This document shows, piece after piece, positions 8,629 to 16,117 of a DNA stretch of 64,000 nucleotides; positions within the stretch are counted from its first letter, which is position 1, and the number at the start of each line of letters is the position of its first letter. The stretch spans positions 65,023-129,022 of the forward strand of contig DATHKR010000320.1 in NCBI GenBank assembly GCA_035489015.1. Reading direction: 5' to 3'. The notes under the pieces are model-generated. The model saw only the letters and a list, made by a program, of their open reading frames with translations. It had not been told where the DNA came from and searched no databases. The DNA comes from DATFRY01 sp035489015. Its GTDB lineage: Bacteria; Myxococcota_A; Polyangia; Haliangiales; Haliangiaceae. The translations under genes were made by a program, and so were the position numbers.

Positions 8629-10203
8629 TCACAACCAGAATCCGATCCCGGCGGTCACCGCGATGCCCACCGTCGGGGCCAGCTCGTCGCCGTGACCGGC
8701 CTGGCGGAACCAGTACGTCTGCATGGCGCCCTCGAGGAGGACGTAGGTGCCGTCGTCCACGTCGCGGCGGATCCCGGCGCCGGCGTCGACATGGGCCGCT
8801 CCGCTGGTCCGGCGCGGCGCCACCCGGTCGCTGCCGAAGCGCTGCCAGAAGATGCTTGCCCCGCCGGCGACGAATGGCTCGACCGCGAACCAGGGCGTGT
8901 CCCAGGTGTGGCCCAGCCGGATCTCGGCGCCCAGCTCCTCGATGTCCGCCTCGATGTAGCTCGGCCCGATTCCCCTGGCGAACCCGGCGTGCTGGTAGGT
9001 CACCCGCGCCGCCAGGTTGAAGGTCTGGCGCTCGACCGCCCAGCCGGCCATGAGCCCGGGCGAGACCCCCTCGGCGTTGGCGAGCGGCGAGCGGCCGCGC
9101 AGCCCGAACACCGGGCCGTGCACCGAGTCGAGGACGTCGCTGCCCTTGCGGACCAGGCGGGCGTAGGCGATGCGGTCGAGGTCGCCGTCGCTGATCGCGC
9201 GCCGGGCGCCGGCGGGCACGTCGATCGTGCCCTCGAGCAGGTTCTCGCGGCCGCGCGCCCGCACGAAGTAGCGCCCCTCGCGGACGCTGATCGCGCGCCG
9301 CCGGTCCCACAGGCCGACCTCGGCCACCACCGGGCCGTCGGCGTTTCCCTCGAGCACGAGGTAGCTCCGCCCCGGCGGAAACGCCAGCCAGCCGCGCCGT
9401 CCGCCCGGCGAGGTCAGCCGGGTGAGGACCACGCCGTCGTGGCCCGACATGGCGTAGCGGAACGACGGGTGCTGGATCCCGGCCAGGGTCCGGCTCGACG
9501 CGCGCAGCGTGTTGTCGTAGGCGTAGCGGTAGGCCTCGCTGAGGTCCACCTCGCCCTCGCCGCTCTGGTCGGCGGCGCCCAGCATCCCGGACACCAGGTA
9601 GTGGGTGAAGAAGGAGCCCTTCAGCTCGTCCGACTCCTGGGCGTCCTCGTTGGCCGCGCTGGAGGTGAGGTAGATCGCCCCGTGCGAGGCGAGCCGCTCG
9701 TCGAGCTGGATCGAGAACGATGGCCCGTGCCGGCCGCCCTTGGTCCTGGTCAGCGCGCCGGACCGGCACGAATCCACCACCAGGAGCCGCACGTCGGCCG
9801 CGCTGCCGCCGACCAGCTGCTCCAGCTCGCGGGTCGAGAACCGGGTGGCGCCGAGGTGGAGGTCCTCGGCGTCGGCGTGGCCGGAGTAGTAGACCAGGAG
9901 GACCACCTGGGCCGATCCGGACAGGGCGCGGATGCGCTCGTTCAGCGCCACGATCGCCTGGCGGACCGCCACCGCATCCGCGTTCTGCATGGTGACGACG
10001 TTCTCGTGGTGGAAGCCGCCCAGGTCGAGGAGCACGTCGCGCATCCTGGCCGCGTCGGACTCGGCGTAGCGCAGGTTGGCCTCGTCGGCCTGGCCGCGGT
10101 TGCTGCCGACCAGGACGGCGAAGCGGATCACCTCGGCCGACGCGGCCGCGGGAGCCAGCCCGAGGCCGGCCGCGATGGCGCAGGTGGCGAGCAGTCGCCT
10201 CAT
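8629..10203 (-). CDS. Secreted caspase-family (C14) protein with C-terminal barrel-like domain
   Basis: The 524-residue product starts MRRLLATCAIAAGLGLAPAA, a cleavable Sec signal peptide. Residues 26-245 form a caspase-like domain: VYYSGHADAED contains catalytic His109 and VVDSCRSGA contains catalytic Cys146. Usually the His is followed by Gly; here it is Ala. Residues from about 260 on are Gly- and aromatic-rich, ending PTVGIAVTAGIGFWL, as in outer-membrane barrels that finish on an aromatic/hydrophobic residue. This suggests an envelope-located orthocaspase. The ATG overlaps the anti-sigma stop (ATGA, 10200-10203), so it belongs to the sigma-controlled operon. Substrate and trigger are unknown. 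Confidence 0.88.
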   Translation of the reverse strand: MRRLLATCAIAAGLGLAPAAASAEVIRFAVLVGSNRGQADEANLRYAESDAARMRDVLLDLGGFHHENVVTMQNADAVAVRQAIVALNERIRALSGSAQVVLLVYYSGHADAEDLHLGATRFSTRELEQLVGGSAADVRLLVVDSCRSGALTRTKGGRHGPSFSIQLDERLASHGAIYLTSSAANEDAQESDELKGSFFTHYLVSGMLGAADQSGEGEVDLSEAYRYAYDNTLRASSRTLAGIQHPSFRYAMSGHDGVVLTRLTSPGGRRGWLAFPPGRSYLVLEGNADGPVVAEVGLWDRRRAISVREGRYFVRARGRENLLEGTIDVPAGARRAISDGDLDRIAYARLVRKGSDVLDSVHGPVFGLRGRSPLANAEGVSPGLMAGWAVERQTFNLAARVTYQHAGFARGIGPSYIEADIEELGAEIRLGHTWDTPWFAVEPFVAGGASIFWQRFGSDRVAPRRTSGAAHVDAGAGIRRDVDDGTYVLLEGAMQTYWFRQAGHGDELAPTVGIAVTAGIGFWL

Positions 10204-10940
10204 GGCGGGCGCTTGTCCAGGATCAGCCGGTCGATCGAGCAACCGACCAGGCTGGCCAGGTCGCCGCGCTGGACCCGCTCGGCGATGAGGACGACCTCGA
10301 CCGGCGCGGCGCAGTGGACCGCGTAGAGCGTCTCCGGGCCGAGCACCTCGTCGAGGATGATGCTGCCGGGCAAGATCACCTCCTGGTCGGCGCGAGCGGC
10401 CGGGGCGGCGCGCTCGCCCTCCGGGTAGTAGACCGAGACCTGGCCGGCGCCGTCGCGGCTGAGGATGGCCAGGTAACCGTCGGTGACGTCGGTGTAGGCG
10501 AACCGGATCGCGTCGCCCGGATGGACCGCGTCTCCGCTCCGGCCCATCACCACCTGATCGCCCTGCTTGAGGTAGACCGACAGCCGCAGGCCGCCCTTGG
10601 CCCGGGTGGGGCCGGCGACGCGCTGGCCGGGCCGGTCGGGGTCGCCGGCGCGCGGGCGGAGGAACAGCAGGACGAGGGCGGCGACCGCGAGCGAGCCGGC
10701 CGCGGCCAGCGCGAGCCCCGAGCTCCGCCGTCGGGCCGGCGCTCTCACCCGCAGGCGAGGCGCGACCTCGTCGAACTGGTCCCGCTCGCGCTCGAACCCG
10801 ACCAGGCGCGCGCTGCAGCGCGGGCAGCCGTCCAGGTGAGCGCGGACCGTCTGGCGCCGGTCCTCGGCCAGCTCGCGGGTCAGGAGCCGGTCGAGGACCA
10901 GGTTGGACAGGCATCCGTCAGGGGAAGATTGCTGCTTCAT
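10200..10940 (-). CDS. Anti-sigma factor, zinc-finger N-terminus and DUF4384-like C-terminus
   Basis: The product has 246 residues. The N-terminal HLDGCPRC (His35, Cys39, Cys42) is the HxxxCxxC zinc motif of ZAS-type anti-sigma factors. One membrane segment lies at about 74-96 (LALAAAGSLAVAALVLLFL). The periplasmic part contains VHPGDAIRFAYTDVTDGYLA and VSVYYPEGE, which resembles the DUF4384 domain often found beside caspase-like proteins. The gene lies between the ECF sigma gene and the caspase gene, so it should hold the sigma factor at the membrane and read an envelope signal. A GAGAG ribosome-binding site precedes the ATG. A long hairpin separates it from the sigma gene. Confidence 0.82.
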   Translation of the reverse strand: MKQQSSPDGCLSNLVLDRLLTRELAEDRRQTVRAHLDGCPRCSARLVGFERERDQFDEVAPRLRVRAPARRRSSGLALAAAGSLAVAALVLLFLRPRAGDPDRPGQRVAGPTRAKGGLRLSVYLKQGDQVVMGRSGDAVHPGDAIRFAYTDVTDGYLAILSRDGAGQVSVYYPEGERAAPAARADQEVILPGSIILDEVLGPETLYAVHCAAPVEVVLIAERVQRGDLASLVGCSIDRLILDKRPP

Positions 10941-10961
10941 GGTGCTCTCGAAAGGCCGCCA

Positions 10962-11004
10962 CCGCGCACGACCCCGCTCTTGCCGGTAACGGGATCGTGC
11001 GCGG
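10962..11004 (-). terminator. Strong hairpin between sigma and anti-sigma genes
   Basis: CCGCGCACGA (10962-10971) pairs perfectly with TCGTGCGCGG (10995-11004). After one mismatch the stem continues with CCCG/CGGG (10973-10976 with 10990-10993) around a 13-base loop. No T-run follows. It could be a partial terminator, an RNA-processing site, or a structure that limits anti-sigma and caspase expression. Confidence 0.6.
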
Positions 11005-11019
11005 GACGGTCATCGCTTC

Positions 11020-11490
11020 TCAGGTCCACGACTCGAACTCCGCCTGCAGTCGAGCCAGCTTTTTTCCGACCACGCGGCGCGAGCAGCCGAGCAGGTCGGC
11101 GATCTCGTCCTGGGTCATCTCGTCGATGAAGTAGTAGACGGCGATGCGAGCCAGCACCTCGGGCAGGCGCTGGAGGGCGTCCTGGGCGTCGACCGACGCC
11201 GGTGCCCAGGTCGTCCAGCTCCCGTTGACCACCGCCCGGTCGATCAGCTGGGCGCGCCGTCGCCGGTTGCGGAGCCGGTTGAGGCAGTAGTTGGTGGTGA
11301 CGCGGTAGAGGAACGTGGCGATCGAGCTGTCGCCGGCGAACTGGCCCGGTCGGCTGGCCAGGGACAGGAAGACGTCCTGCAGCGCCTCGCGCGCCTCCTC
11401 CGCGTCTCCCAGGATCTGGCCGGCGCGGCGCAGCACGATGTAGCCATGCTCGCGGTAGACCTTCTCGATATCGTCGATGGCGCCCGCCAT
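11020..11490 (-). CDS. ECF-type RNA polymerase sigma factor
   Basis: The 156-residue product is short even for ECF factors. Region 2 is visible as DAEEAREALQDVFLSLASRP through FLYRVTTNYCLNRLRNRRRR. Region 4 is RIAVYYFIDEMTQDEIADLLGCSRRVVGKKLARL, a helix-turn-helix for the -35 element. The linker between them is compressed. The gene starts 5 bases after the lipoprotein stop and is followed by its likely anti-sigma factor and the caspase gene. By family precedent it would direct transcription of its own operon and possibly others once released. An obvious autoregulatory promoter could not be assigned by eye. Confidence 0.93.
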   Translation of the reverse strand: MAGAIDDIEKVYREHGYIVLRRAGQILGDAEEAREALQDVFLSLASRPGQFAGDSSIATFLYRVTTNYCLNRLRNRRRRAQLIDRAVVNGSWTTWAPASVDAQDALQRLPEVLARIAVYYFIDEMTQDEIADLLGCSRRVVGKKLARLQAEFESWT

Positions 11491-11495
11491 GTCGC

Positions 11496-12185
11496 TCAGT
11501 CGTCGTCGCCGTTCATCGGTTCATCGCGGATTCCATCCTCCGGGTAGAAATTGGGGTAATCGGGCGGGTACTGGACGCCCTCGAGCTCGTCGGTGCGGAG
11601 CTCGACGATGCCGTCCAGATCCCCCGAGGCCGGTCGCAGGCAGTCGAGCTGGCCTTCCAGGGGATCGTCGGGCGGCAGGTAGGTGTCGCACGGCGCGTCG
11701 ACCGCCTCGAGGAGGTGAAAGCCGGCCCGCAGCCGGCCGCCGACGAATCGCGCGCTGACCGTGTCGGCCACGACGTCGCTCTCCACGTACGCCAGCACCT
11801 GCCGCGAGTACGAGAACCAGTGCTGCGAGTCGATGAGCGCCACGCCGATGCGCGCCTCGAGCGGCCGGCGGCCGCCGTCGGTGAAGTCGTTGAGCAGCTT
11901 GCCGGCCGGGCGGTTGAGCACCTCGAGCACGAAGCGGTTCGGGAACTGCCCCTCGGCGCCGAGCTGATCCGCGTCGCTCATGGTTCCCGGGATGAGGAAG
12001 TTCACCCAGGTGAGCTCCCACTCCAGCCCGGCCAGCTCCTCGTCCTCGAGCTTGGCGGCCTCCGGGACGACCCCGGTCAGGCGGACCAGCGCCTCGCCCG
12101 GATAGCCCGGCTCCACCTGTGAATCACACGCCGCCGCAGCGGCCAGCGCAGCAGCCAGGCCCAGTGACCCGATCCATCGCATCAT
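11496..12185 (-). CDS. Lipoprotein of unknown function, first gene of the sigma operon
   Basis: The product has 229 residues. The signal peptide MMRWIGSLGLAAALAAAAAC ends in a lipobox Cys at position 20. The mature part has no family I recognise: it is acidic, has two further Cys (in DAPCDTYLP and QLDCLRPA) that could form a disulfide, and ends in an acidic tail. GGGAG ahead of the ATG (about 5 bases) supports the start. It is 5 bases upstream of the ECF sigma gene, so it is likely co-transcribed. It may be the envelope target or sensor partner of that system; this is inferred from position only. Confidence 0.8.
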   Translation of the reverse strand: MMRWIGSLGLAAALAAAAACDSQVEPGYPGEALVRLTGVVPEAAKLEDEELAGLEWELTWVNFLIPGTMSDADQLGAEGQFPNRFVLEVLNRPAGKLLNDFTDGGRRPLEARIGVALIDSQHWFSYSRQVLAYVESDVVADTVSARFVGGRLRAGFHLLEAVDAPCDTYLPPDDPLEGQLDCLRPASGDLDGIVELRTDELEGVQYPPDYPNFYPEDGIRDEPMNGDDD

Positions 12186-12252
12186 GCGGCTCCCATCGCG
12201 TCGCCACCTGATCCCACTTGAGCTCTTTAGGACCGCGGCGCGGCGATTCCGG

Positions 12253-12271
12253 CCTGTCTGCGACTGACAGG
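12253..12271 (-). terminator. Hairpin between the M16 operon and the sigma operon
   Basis: CCTGTC and GACAGG form a perfect 6-bp inverted repeat with a 7-base loop. It lies 29 bases past the stop of the minus-strand M16 operon, so it fits a weak terminator. It could instead be an operator for the downstream lipoprotein-sigma operon. Confidence 0.4.
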
Positions 12272-12299
12272 ACCGGCGCCTCGATTCCTCACCCGCCCA

Positions 12300-13580
12300 T
12301 CAATACGAGTCGTAGGCCACGATCTCGGACGGCGGTGATCCGGCGCGCTCGAGGCGCGGGACCATCTCGTCGGCGCTCGCGACCATGACGATGCAGAGAT
12401 CGCGCGGGCGAAGCCAGCGCCCGGCCGCTTCGCGCACGTCGTCGACGGTCAGCGCGGCGAGCAGGGCGGGGAGCTGGGCCGGGAAATCCTCCGGCAGGTC
12501 GAGGAGATCGTGGCGCAGGGCCAGGCGCATGCGCTGGCGCGCGGTGGCGCTGGCGAAGGGGAGCGCGCCGGTCAGGTGATGGATGGCGAGCTGGAACTCG
12601 TCGGCGTCGAGGCCGCCCGCGGCCAGCTTGTCGTAGAGCGAGAGGGTGAGGGCGAGCGCGTCGGCCGCGTGGTCCGCGGTCGGCGCCATCCACATGCGGA
12701 ACCAGTGCGGCGCCCGCGCCTTGGACATGCGGCAGCCGGCCCCGTACGACCAGCCCCGCGCGACCCGGATCTCCTGCATGAGGCGCGAGCTGAACAGGCC
12801 GCCGAACGCGGTCTCGAGCGGCATGAGCGCGACGAAGTCGCCCGGGCCGTAGACCGGGGCCAGGTGGCCGAGCAGGACCTGACACTGGGTTCGCTTCGGC
12901 TTGTCGACCAGGATGATGCGGCGCCCGGGCGGAAACGGCGGGACGTCGAGCGCCGGCGGTCGAGCCCCGGTGCGGCCGGCCACCGCGGCGCGCACGCGGT
13001 CGGCCACGGTCTCGGCGCGCGCCACCGTCATCGGCCCTGCCACACCGACCACCATGTGCTCCGGCGCCCACAGCGACGCGTGATAATCGGCCAGCGGGGC
13101 CAGCTCGATGCGAGCCAGCGACTCCTGGGTCCCGAGCGCGGTCCGCGCGTACGGGTGGCCGGGCGAGCAGACCCGGTGGAAGTGGCGATCGGCCAGACTG
13201 GCGTCGTCGTCGCGCACGTCGTCGAGCTCGTGGAGCGACTCGCGCAGCAGCATCTCGTGCTCGCCCCGCTCGAGCAGCGGATCGGCCAGCACCGACGCGG
13301 CCAGCTCGACGGTGCGGTCGAGGTGGCGCTCGAGGCAGGTCGCCGTCACCGACAGCCAGTCGCGGTCGACCTCGACCTCGATCGACGCGCCCAGGCAGTC
13401 GATCGCGCTGTCGAGGGCGGCGCGGTCGAGGCCGCCGGCGCCGCGGCGGGCCAGCTCGGCCACGTGGCGGGTCATGCCCTCGCGCCCGACCGGGTCGAGC
13501 GCGGCGCCGACCCGGGTGGCGGCGCTGAACCAGCAGAGCGGGGTGCCGACCGCCGGCGCGAAGTGGAATCGAGCGCTCAC
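12300..13580 (-). CDS. M16 peptidase family protein, inactive subunit
   Basis: The 426-residue product starts at a GTG overlapping the stop of the active M16 gene (GTGA, 13577-13580). It has the two-domain M16 fold but the zinc motif HxxEH is replaced by HVAELARR, so it should not bind zinc. It keeps the Arg/Tyr pair in VARGWSYGAGCRM, which in this family binds substrate and completes the active site of the partner. Such active/inactive pairs form heterodimers, as in mitochondrial processing peptidase and bacterial homologues. No signal peptide is seen. It is the last gene of the FadL-oxidoreductase-M16-M16 run. Confidence 0.92.
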   Translation of the reverse strand: MSARFHFAPAVGTPLCWFSAATRVGAALDPVGREGMTRHVAELARRGAGGLDRAALDSAIDCLGASIEVEVDRDWLSVTATCLERHLDRTVELAASVLADPLLERGEHEMLLRESLHELDDVRDDDASLADRHFHRVCSPGHPYARTALGTQESLARIELAPLADYHASLWAPEHMVVGVAGPMTVARAETVADRVRAAVAGRTGARPPALDVPPFPPGRRIILVDKPKRTQCQVLLGHLAPVYGPGDFVALMPLETAFGGLFSSRLMQEIRVARGWSYGAGCRMSKARAPHWFRMWMAPTADHAADALALTLSLYDKLAAGGLDADEFQLAIHHLTGALPFASATARQRMRLALRHDLLDLPEDFPAQLPALLAALTVDDVREAAGRWLRPRDLCIVMVASADEMVPRLERAGSPPSEIVAYDSY

Positions 13581-14938
13581 TGGTCGTCCCTCGCCGCCGC
13601 GTGGCCGTCGTCGCCGTCATCGCTGGGGTCGTCGTCGCGGACCCCGCCGCCGTCGTCGCCCTCCGGGTCGATCAGGATCGAGCAGCGCCGCTCGGCGATG
13701 AGGTAGGTGCGCACCGCGTGCTGCACGTCCTCGGCGGTGACCTGGCTCAGCCGCTCGGCCACCTCGAACAGCTTGCGGAAGTCGCCCAGGGTGGTCTGGT
13801 AGTGGCCGAGCGCCTCGGCCCGGCCGTCCACTCCCTCGAGCTCGCCCCAGTAGTCGGTCTCGACCACGCTGCGGACCTTCTCCAGCTCGGCGTCGTCGAC
13901 CCGCCGCTCGGCCAGATCGGCCAGGACCGCGTCGATCTCCGCCTCGGCCTCCTCCGCCTGGTGCTCGCGGGTCAGCTGGGTCGCGATGCGGAACAGGCCC
14001 GGGTCGCGCTGCGGCCCCACGTCGCAGTCGGCGCCGAGCGAGATCTCGCGCTCGATCACCAGCCGGCGGTGCAGCCGCGACGACGGCCCGCTCGACAGGA
14101 GCGAGGCGACGAACGACAGCGCCGGCCAGTCCGCGTGAGCCTGGTCGACCGCGCGGTAGCCGCGCAGGAGGCGCGGCGCCGGGGTCGGCTTGGCAAACCG
14201 CCGCCGCCGCTCGCTCTCCTGGGCCGGCTCGACCACCCGCTTCTCGGCCGGGAGCTCGGCCGGCGCGATGTCGCCGTAGTGGCGCTCGACCAGCTCGAGC
14301 AGGCGCACCTCGTCCACGTCGCCGACCACCACCAGGGTGGCGTTGTTGGGCGCGTAGTAGGTCTCGTAGAAGCGCTGGACGTCGGCCATGCCCATCGAGC
14401 GGATGTCCTCCATCCACCCGATGGTCGGCCAGCCGTACGGGTGGATGGTGTAGGCCAGCCGCGACAGCTCCTCGTCGGCGAACCCCTCGACCTCGTCGTC
14501 GACCCGCTGCATTCGCTCGTTGGCCACCACCTCGCGCTCGGCCTCGAGCACGGCCGGCTCGAGCGCCAGGTTGACCATGCGATCCGACTCCAGCGCGATG
14601 ACCAGGGCCAGGTCGCGGGCCGGCACCGAGTCGCGGTAGTAGGTCCAGTCGACCCAGGTGGCGGCGTTGCTGTCGCCGCCGGTCCGCTCGATCGTCCGAT
14701 CGAACTCGCCGGCCGGGCGCGTGCGGGTCTGGCCGAACATGAGGTGCTCGAACAGGTGCGCCATCCCGGTCTGGCCGGGCGACTCGTGGCGCGAGCCGAC
14801 CGCGTACCAGGTCTGGTACGAGACGATCGGGGCGCCGGCGTCGGCCAGGACGACCAGCCCGAGCCCGTTGTGCAGGCGGTGGCGGCGCACGTGGAGGGCG
14901 GAGGCGAACGGGTGAGTGATCTCGGTGGTCCAGGGCAT
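13577..14938 (-). CDS. M16 zinc peptidase, active subunit
   Basis: The product has 453 residues. The inverted zinc motif HLFEH is at 61-65, and the third ligand fits Glu141 in VVANERMQRVDDE, the usual 76-residue spacing. Two M16 domains follow, with PNNATLVVVGDV at the domain boundary. The enzyme degrades or processes peptides. No signal peptide is visible, so it may be cytoplasmic, though many homologues are periplasmic. The tail after about 430 is Asp- and Gly-rich and disordered. GAGGT three bases before the ATG supports the start. It overlaps the inactive subunit gene, as expected for an obligate pair. Confidence 0.93.
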   Translation of the reverse strand: MPWTTEITHPFASALHVRRHRLHNGLGLVVLADAGAPIVSYQTWYAVGSRHESPGQTGMAHLFEHLMFGQTRTRPAGEFDRTIERTGGDSNAATWVDWTYYRDSVPARDLALVIALESDRMVNLALEPAVLEAEREVVANERMQRVDDEVEGFADEELSRLAYTIHPYGWPTIGWMEDIRSMGMADVQRFYETYYAPNNATLVVVGDVDEVRLLELVERHYGDIAPAELPAEKRVVEPAQESERRRRFAKPTPAPRLLRGYRAVDQAHADWPALSFVASLLSSGPSSRLHRRLVIEREISLGADCDVGPQRDPGLFRIATQLTREHQAEEAEAEIDAVLADLAERRVDDAELEKVRSVVETDYWGELEGVDGRAEALGHYQTTLGDFRKLFEVAERLSQVTAEDVQHAVRTYLIAERRCSILIDPEGDDGGGVRDDDPSDDGDDGHAAARDDQ

Positions 14939-14944
14939 ACGACC

Positions 14945-16117
14945 TCAGTGCTCGGCGAGAGACAGCCAGCCCTCGCCGACCAGGGTGGCCAGGCTGGCCT
15001 CCGGATCGGCGAGCTGGGACGGTGCGACGACGCCGGGCGGGGCGCCGCCGGCGGACAGCAGACGCTCGACGCCGAGCGCGATGATGCGGGCGCTCAGCGC
15101 GTACGGATCGCGGCCGCCGAGCGCGACGCGCGCGCGCCGGAAGCGGAGCCCGGCCTCGGCGACCAGCGCGAACTCGATGCCTCGGCGGGCCTCGTCCCCC
15201 GGTGGCGGGGCGGCGCCGGCCCGCGCGCGCGCGAACGCGCCGAGCGGCGAGGCGGCGGCGATCGAGACCAGCGGGCCGACCAGGCTGGCCAGTCGCGCGG
15301 CGTAGCCGAGCCCGGGCAGGTCCTCGTTGAGCGCGAGGAAGGTCTCGACCCGGCGCGCCGCGATGTGGCGCGGCACGGTGATCACCTCGCCCGACGGCCA
15401 CAGCAGCGCATCGCGCGAGCCGAACGGGGGCGGGAACATCATCCGGCGGGTGCGCGACAGCGGCGCCGCGCTCTCCCAGCGGTCCTCGCGCCACACGCTG
15501 GCCGGGCGCGACAGCGACGCGATCAGGCTCTGCCGGGTGCCCGGCGTGGTCCGCACTCGCGACAGGGCGTAGCCGACCGCGATCTCGTCGAGCGGAGCGT
15601 CCGGATCGAGATCGTCCGCGGCCGGGCCGTTGCCTGGATCGATGCCCGCGTCAGGTCCCTCGCGCTCGTCGGCCACCTGCGCGCGCACCAGCGCGGCGGC
15701 GCGGCTGGCCGCCCAGTCGCCGAGCGCGACCTCCCACGCGAAGCCGGGCGCGGCGGTCACGCCGGCCCGCCGCGCGCGCGAGTCGTGCTGCTCGTAGGCG
15801 TCGCGCAGGAAGGCCTGCTCGCCGCTCACATCCATATAATGTGCGCCGGCGTCGATCGCGGCGCGCAGGACCGGGTCGCCGAGCAGGAGGAACGGGCCGG
15901 CGCAGGAGATGACCACCCGGGCGCCGCGCACCGCCGCGGCCAGCTCGGCCGCGACGTGGACCTGGGCCGGCCGGATCTCCAGCCCGCGCAGCTGGTCGGC
16001 CAGCCGGGCCAGCCGGCTTTGGTCGCGACCGGACAGGACCACCTCGAACCCGTGGTCGACCAGCTGCCCGGCCACCAGCGCCCCGGTGGTCCCGGTGGCC
16101 CCGTAGACCAAAATCAC
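14945..16117 (-). CDS. Saccharopine-dehydrogenase-like NAD(P)-binding oxidoreductase
   Basis: The 390-residue product starts at a GTG overlapping the FadL-like gene stop (GTGA, 16114-16117). The N-terminus VILVYGATGTTGALVAGQL is a Rossmann nucleotide loop, and GARVVISCAGPF with GAHYMDVSGEQAFLRD is typical of the saccharopine-dehydrogenase/trans-acting enoyl reductase family. Members act on diverse substrates, often lipids, so the name does not imply lysine metabolism. Its coupling to a FadL-type transporter gene fits a lipid or hydrophobic substrate. That assignment is inference. Confidence 0.88.
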   Translation of the reverse strand: MILVYGATGTTGALVAGQLVDHGFEVVLSGRDQSRLARLADQLRGLEIRPAQVHVAAELAAAVRGARVVISCAGPFLLLGDPVLRAAIDAGAHYMDVSGEQAFLRDAYEQHDSRARRAGVTAAPGFAWEVALGDWAASRAAALVRAQVADEREGPDAGIDPGNGPAADDLDPDAPLDEIAVGYALSRVRTTPGTRQSLIASLSRPASVWREDRWESAAPLSRTRRMMFPPPFGSRDALLWPSGEVITVPRHIAARRVETFLALNEDLPGLGYAARLASLVGPLVSIAAASPLGAFARARAGAAPPPGDEARRGIEFALVAEAGLRFRRARVALGGRDPYALSARIIALGVERLLSAGGAPPGVVAPSQLADPEASLATLVGEGWLSLAEH

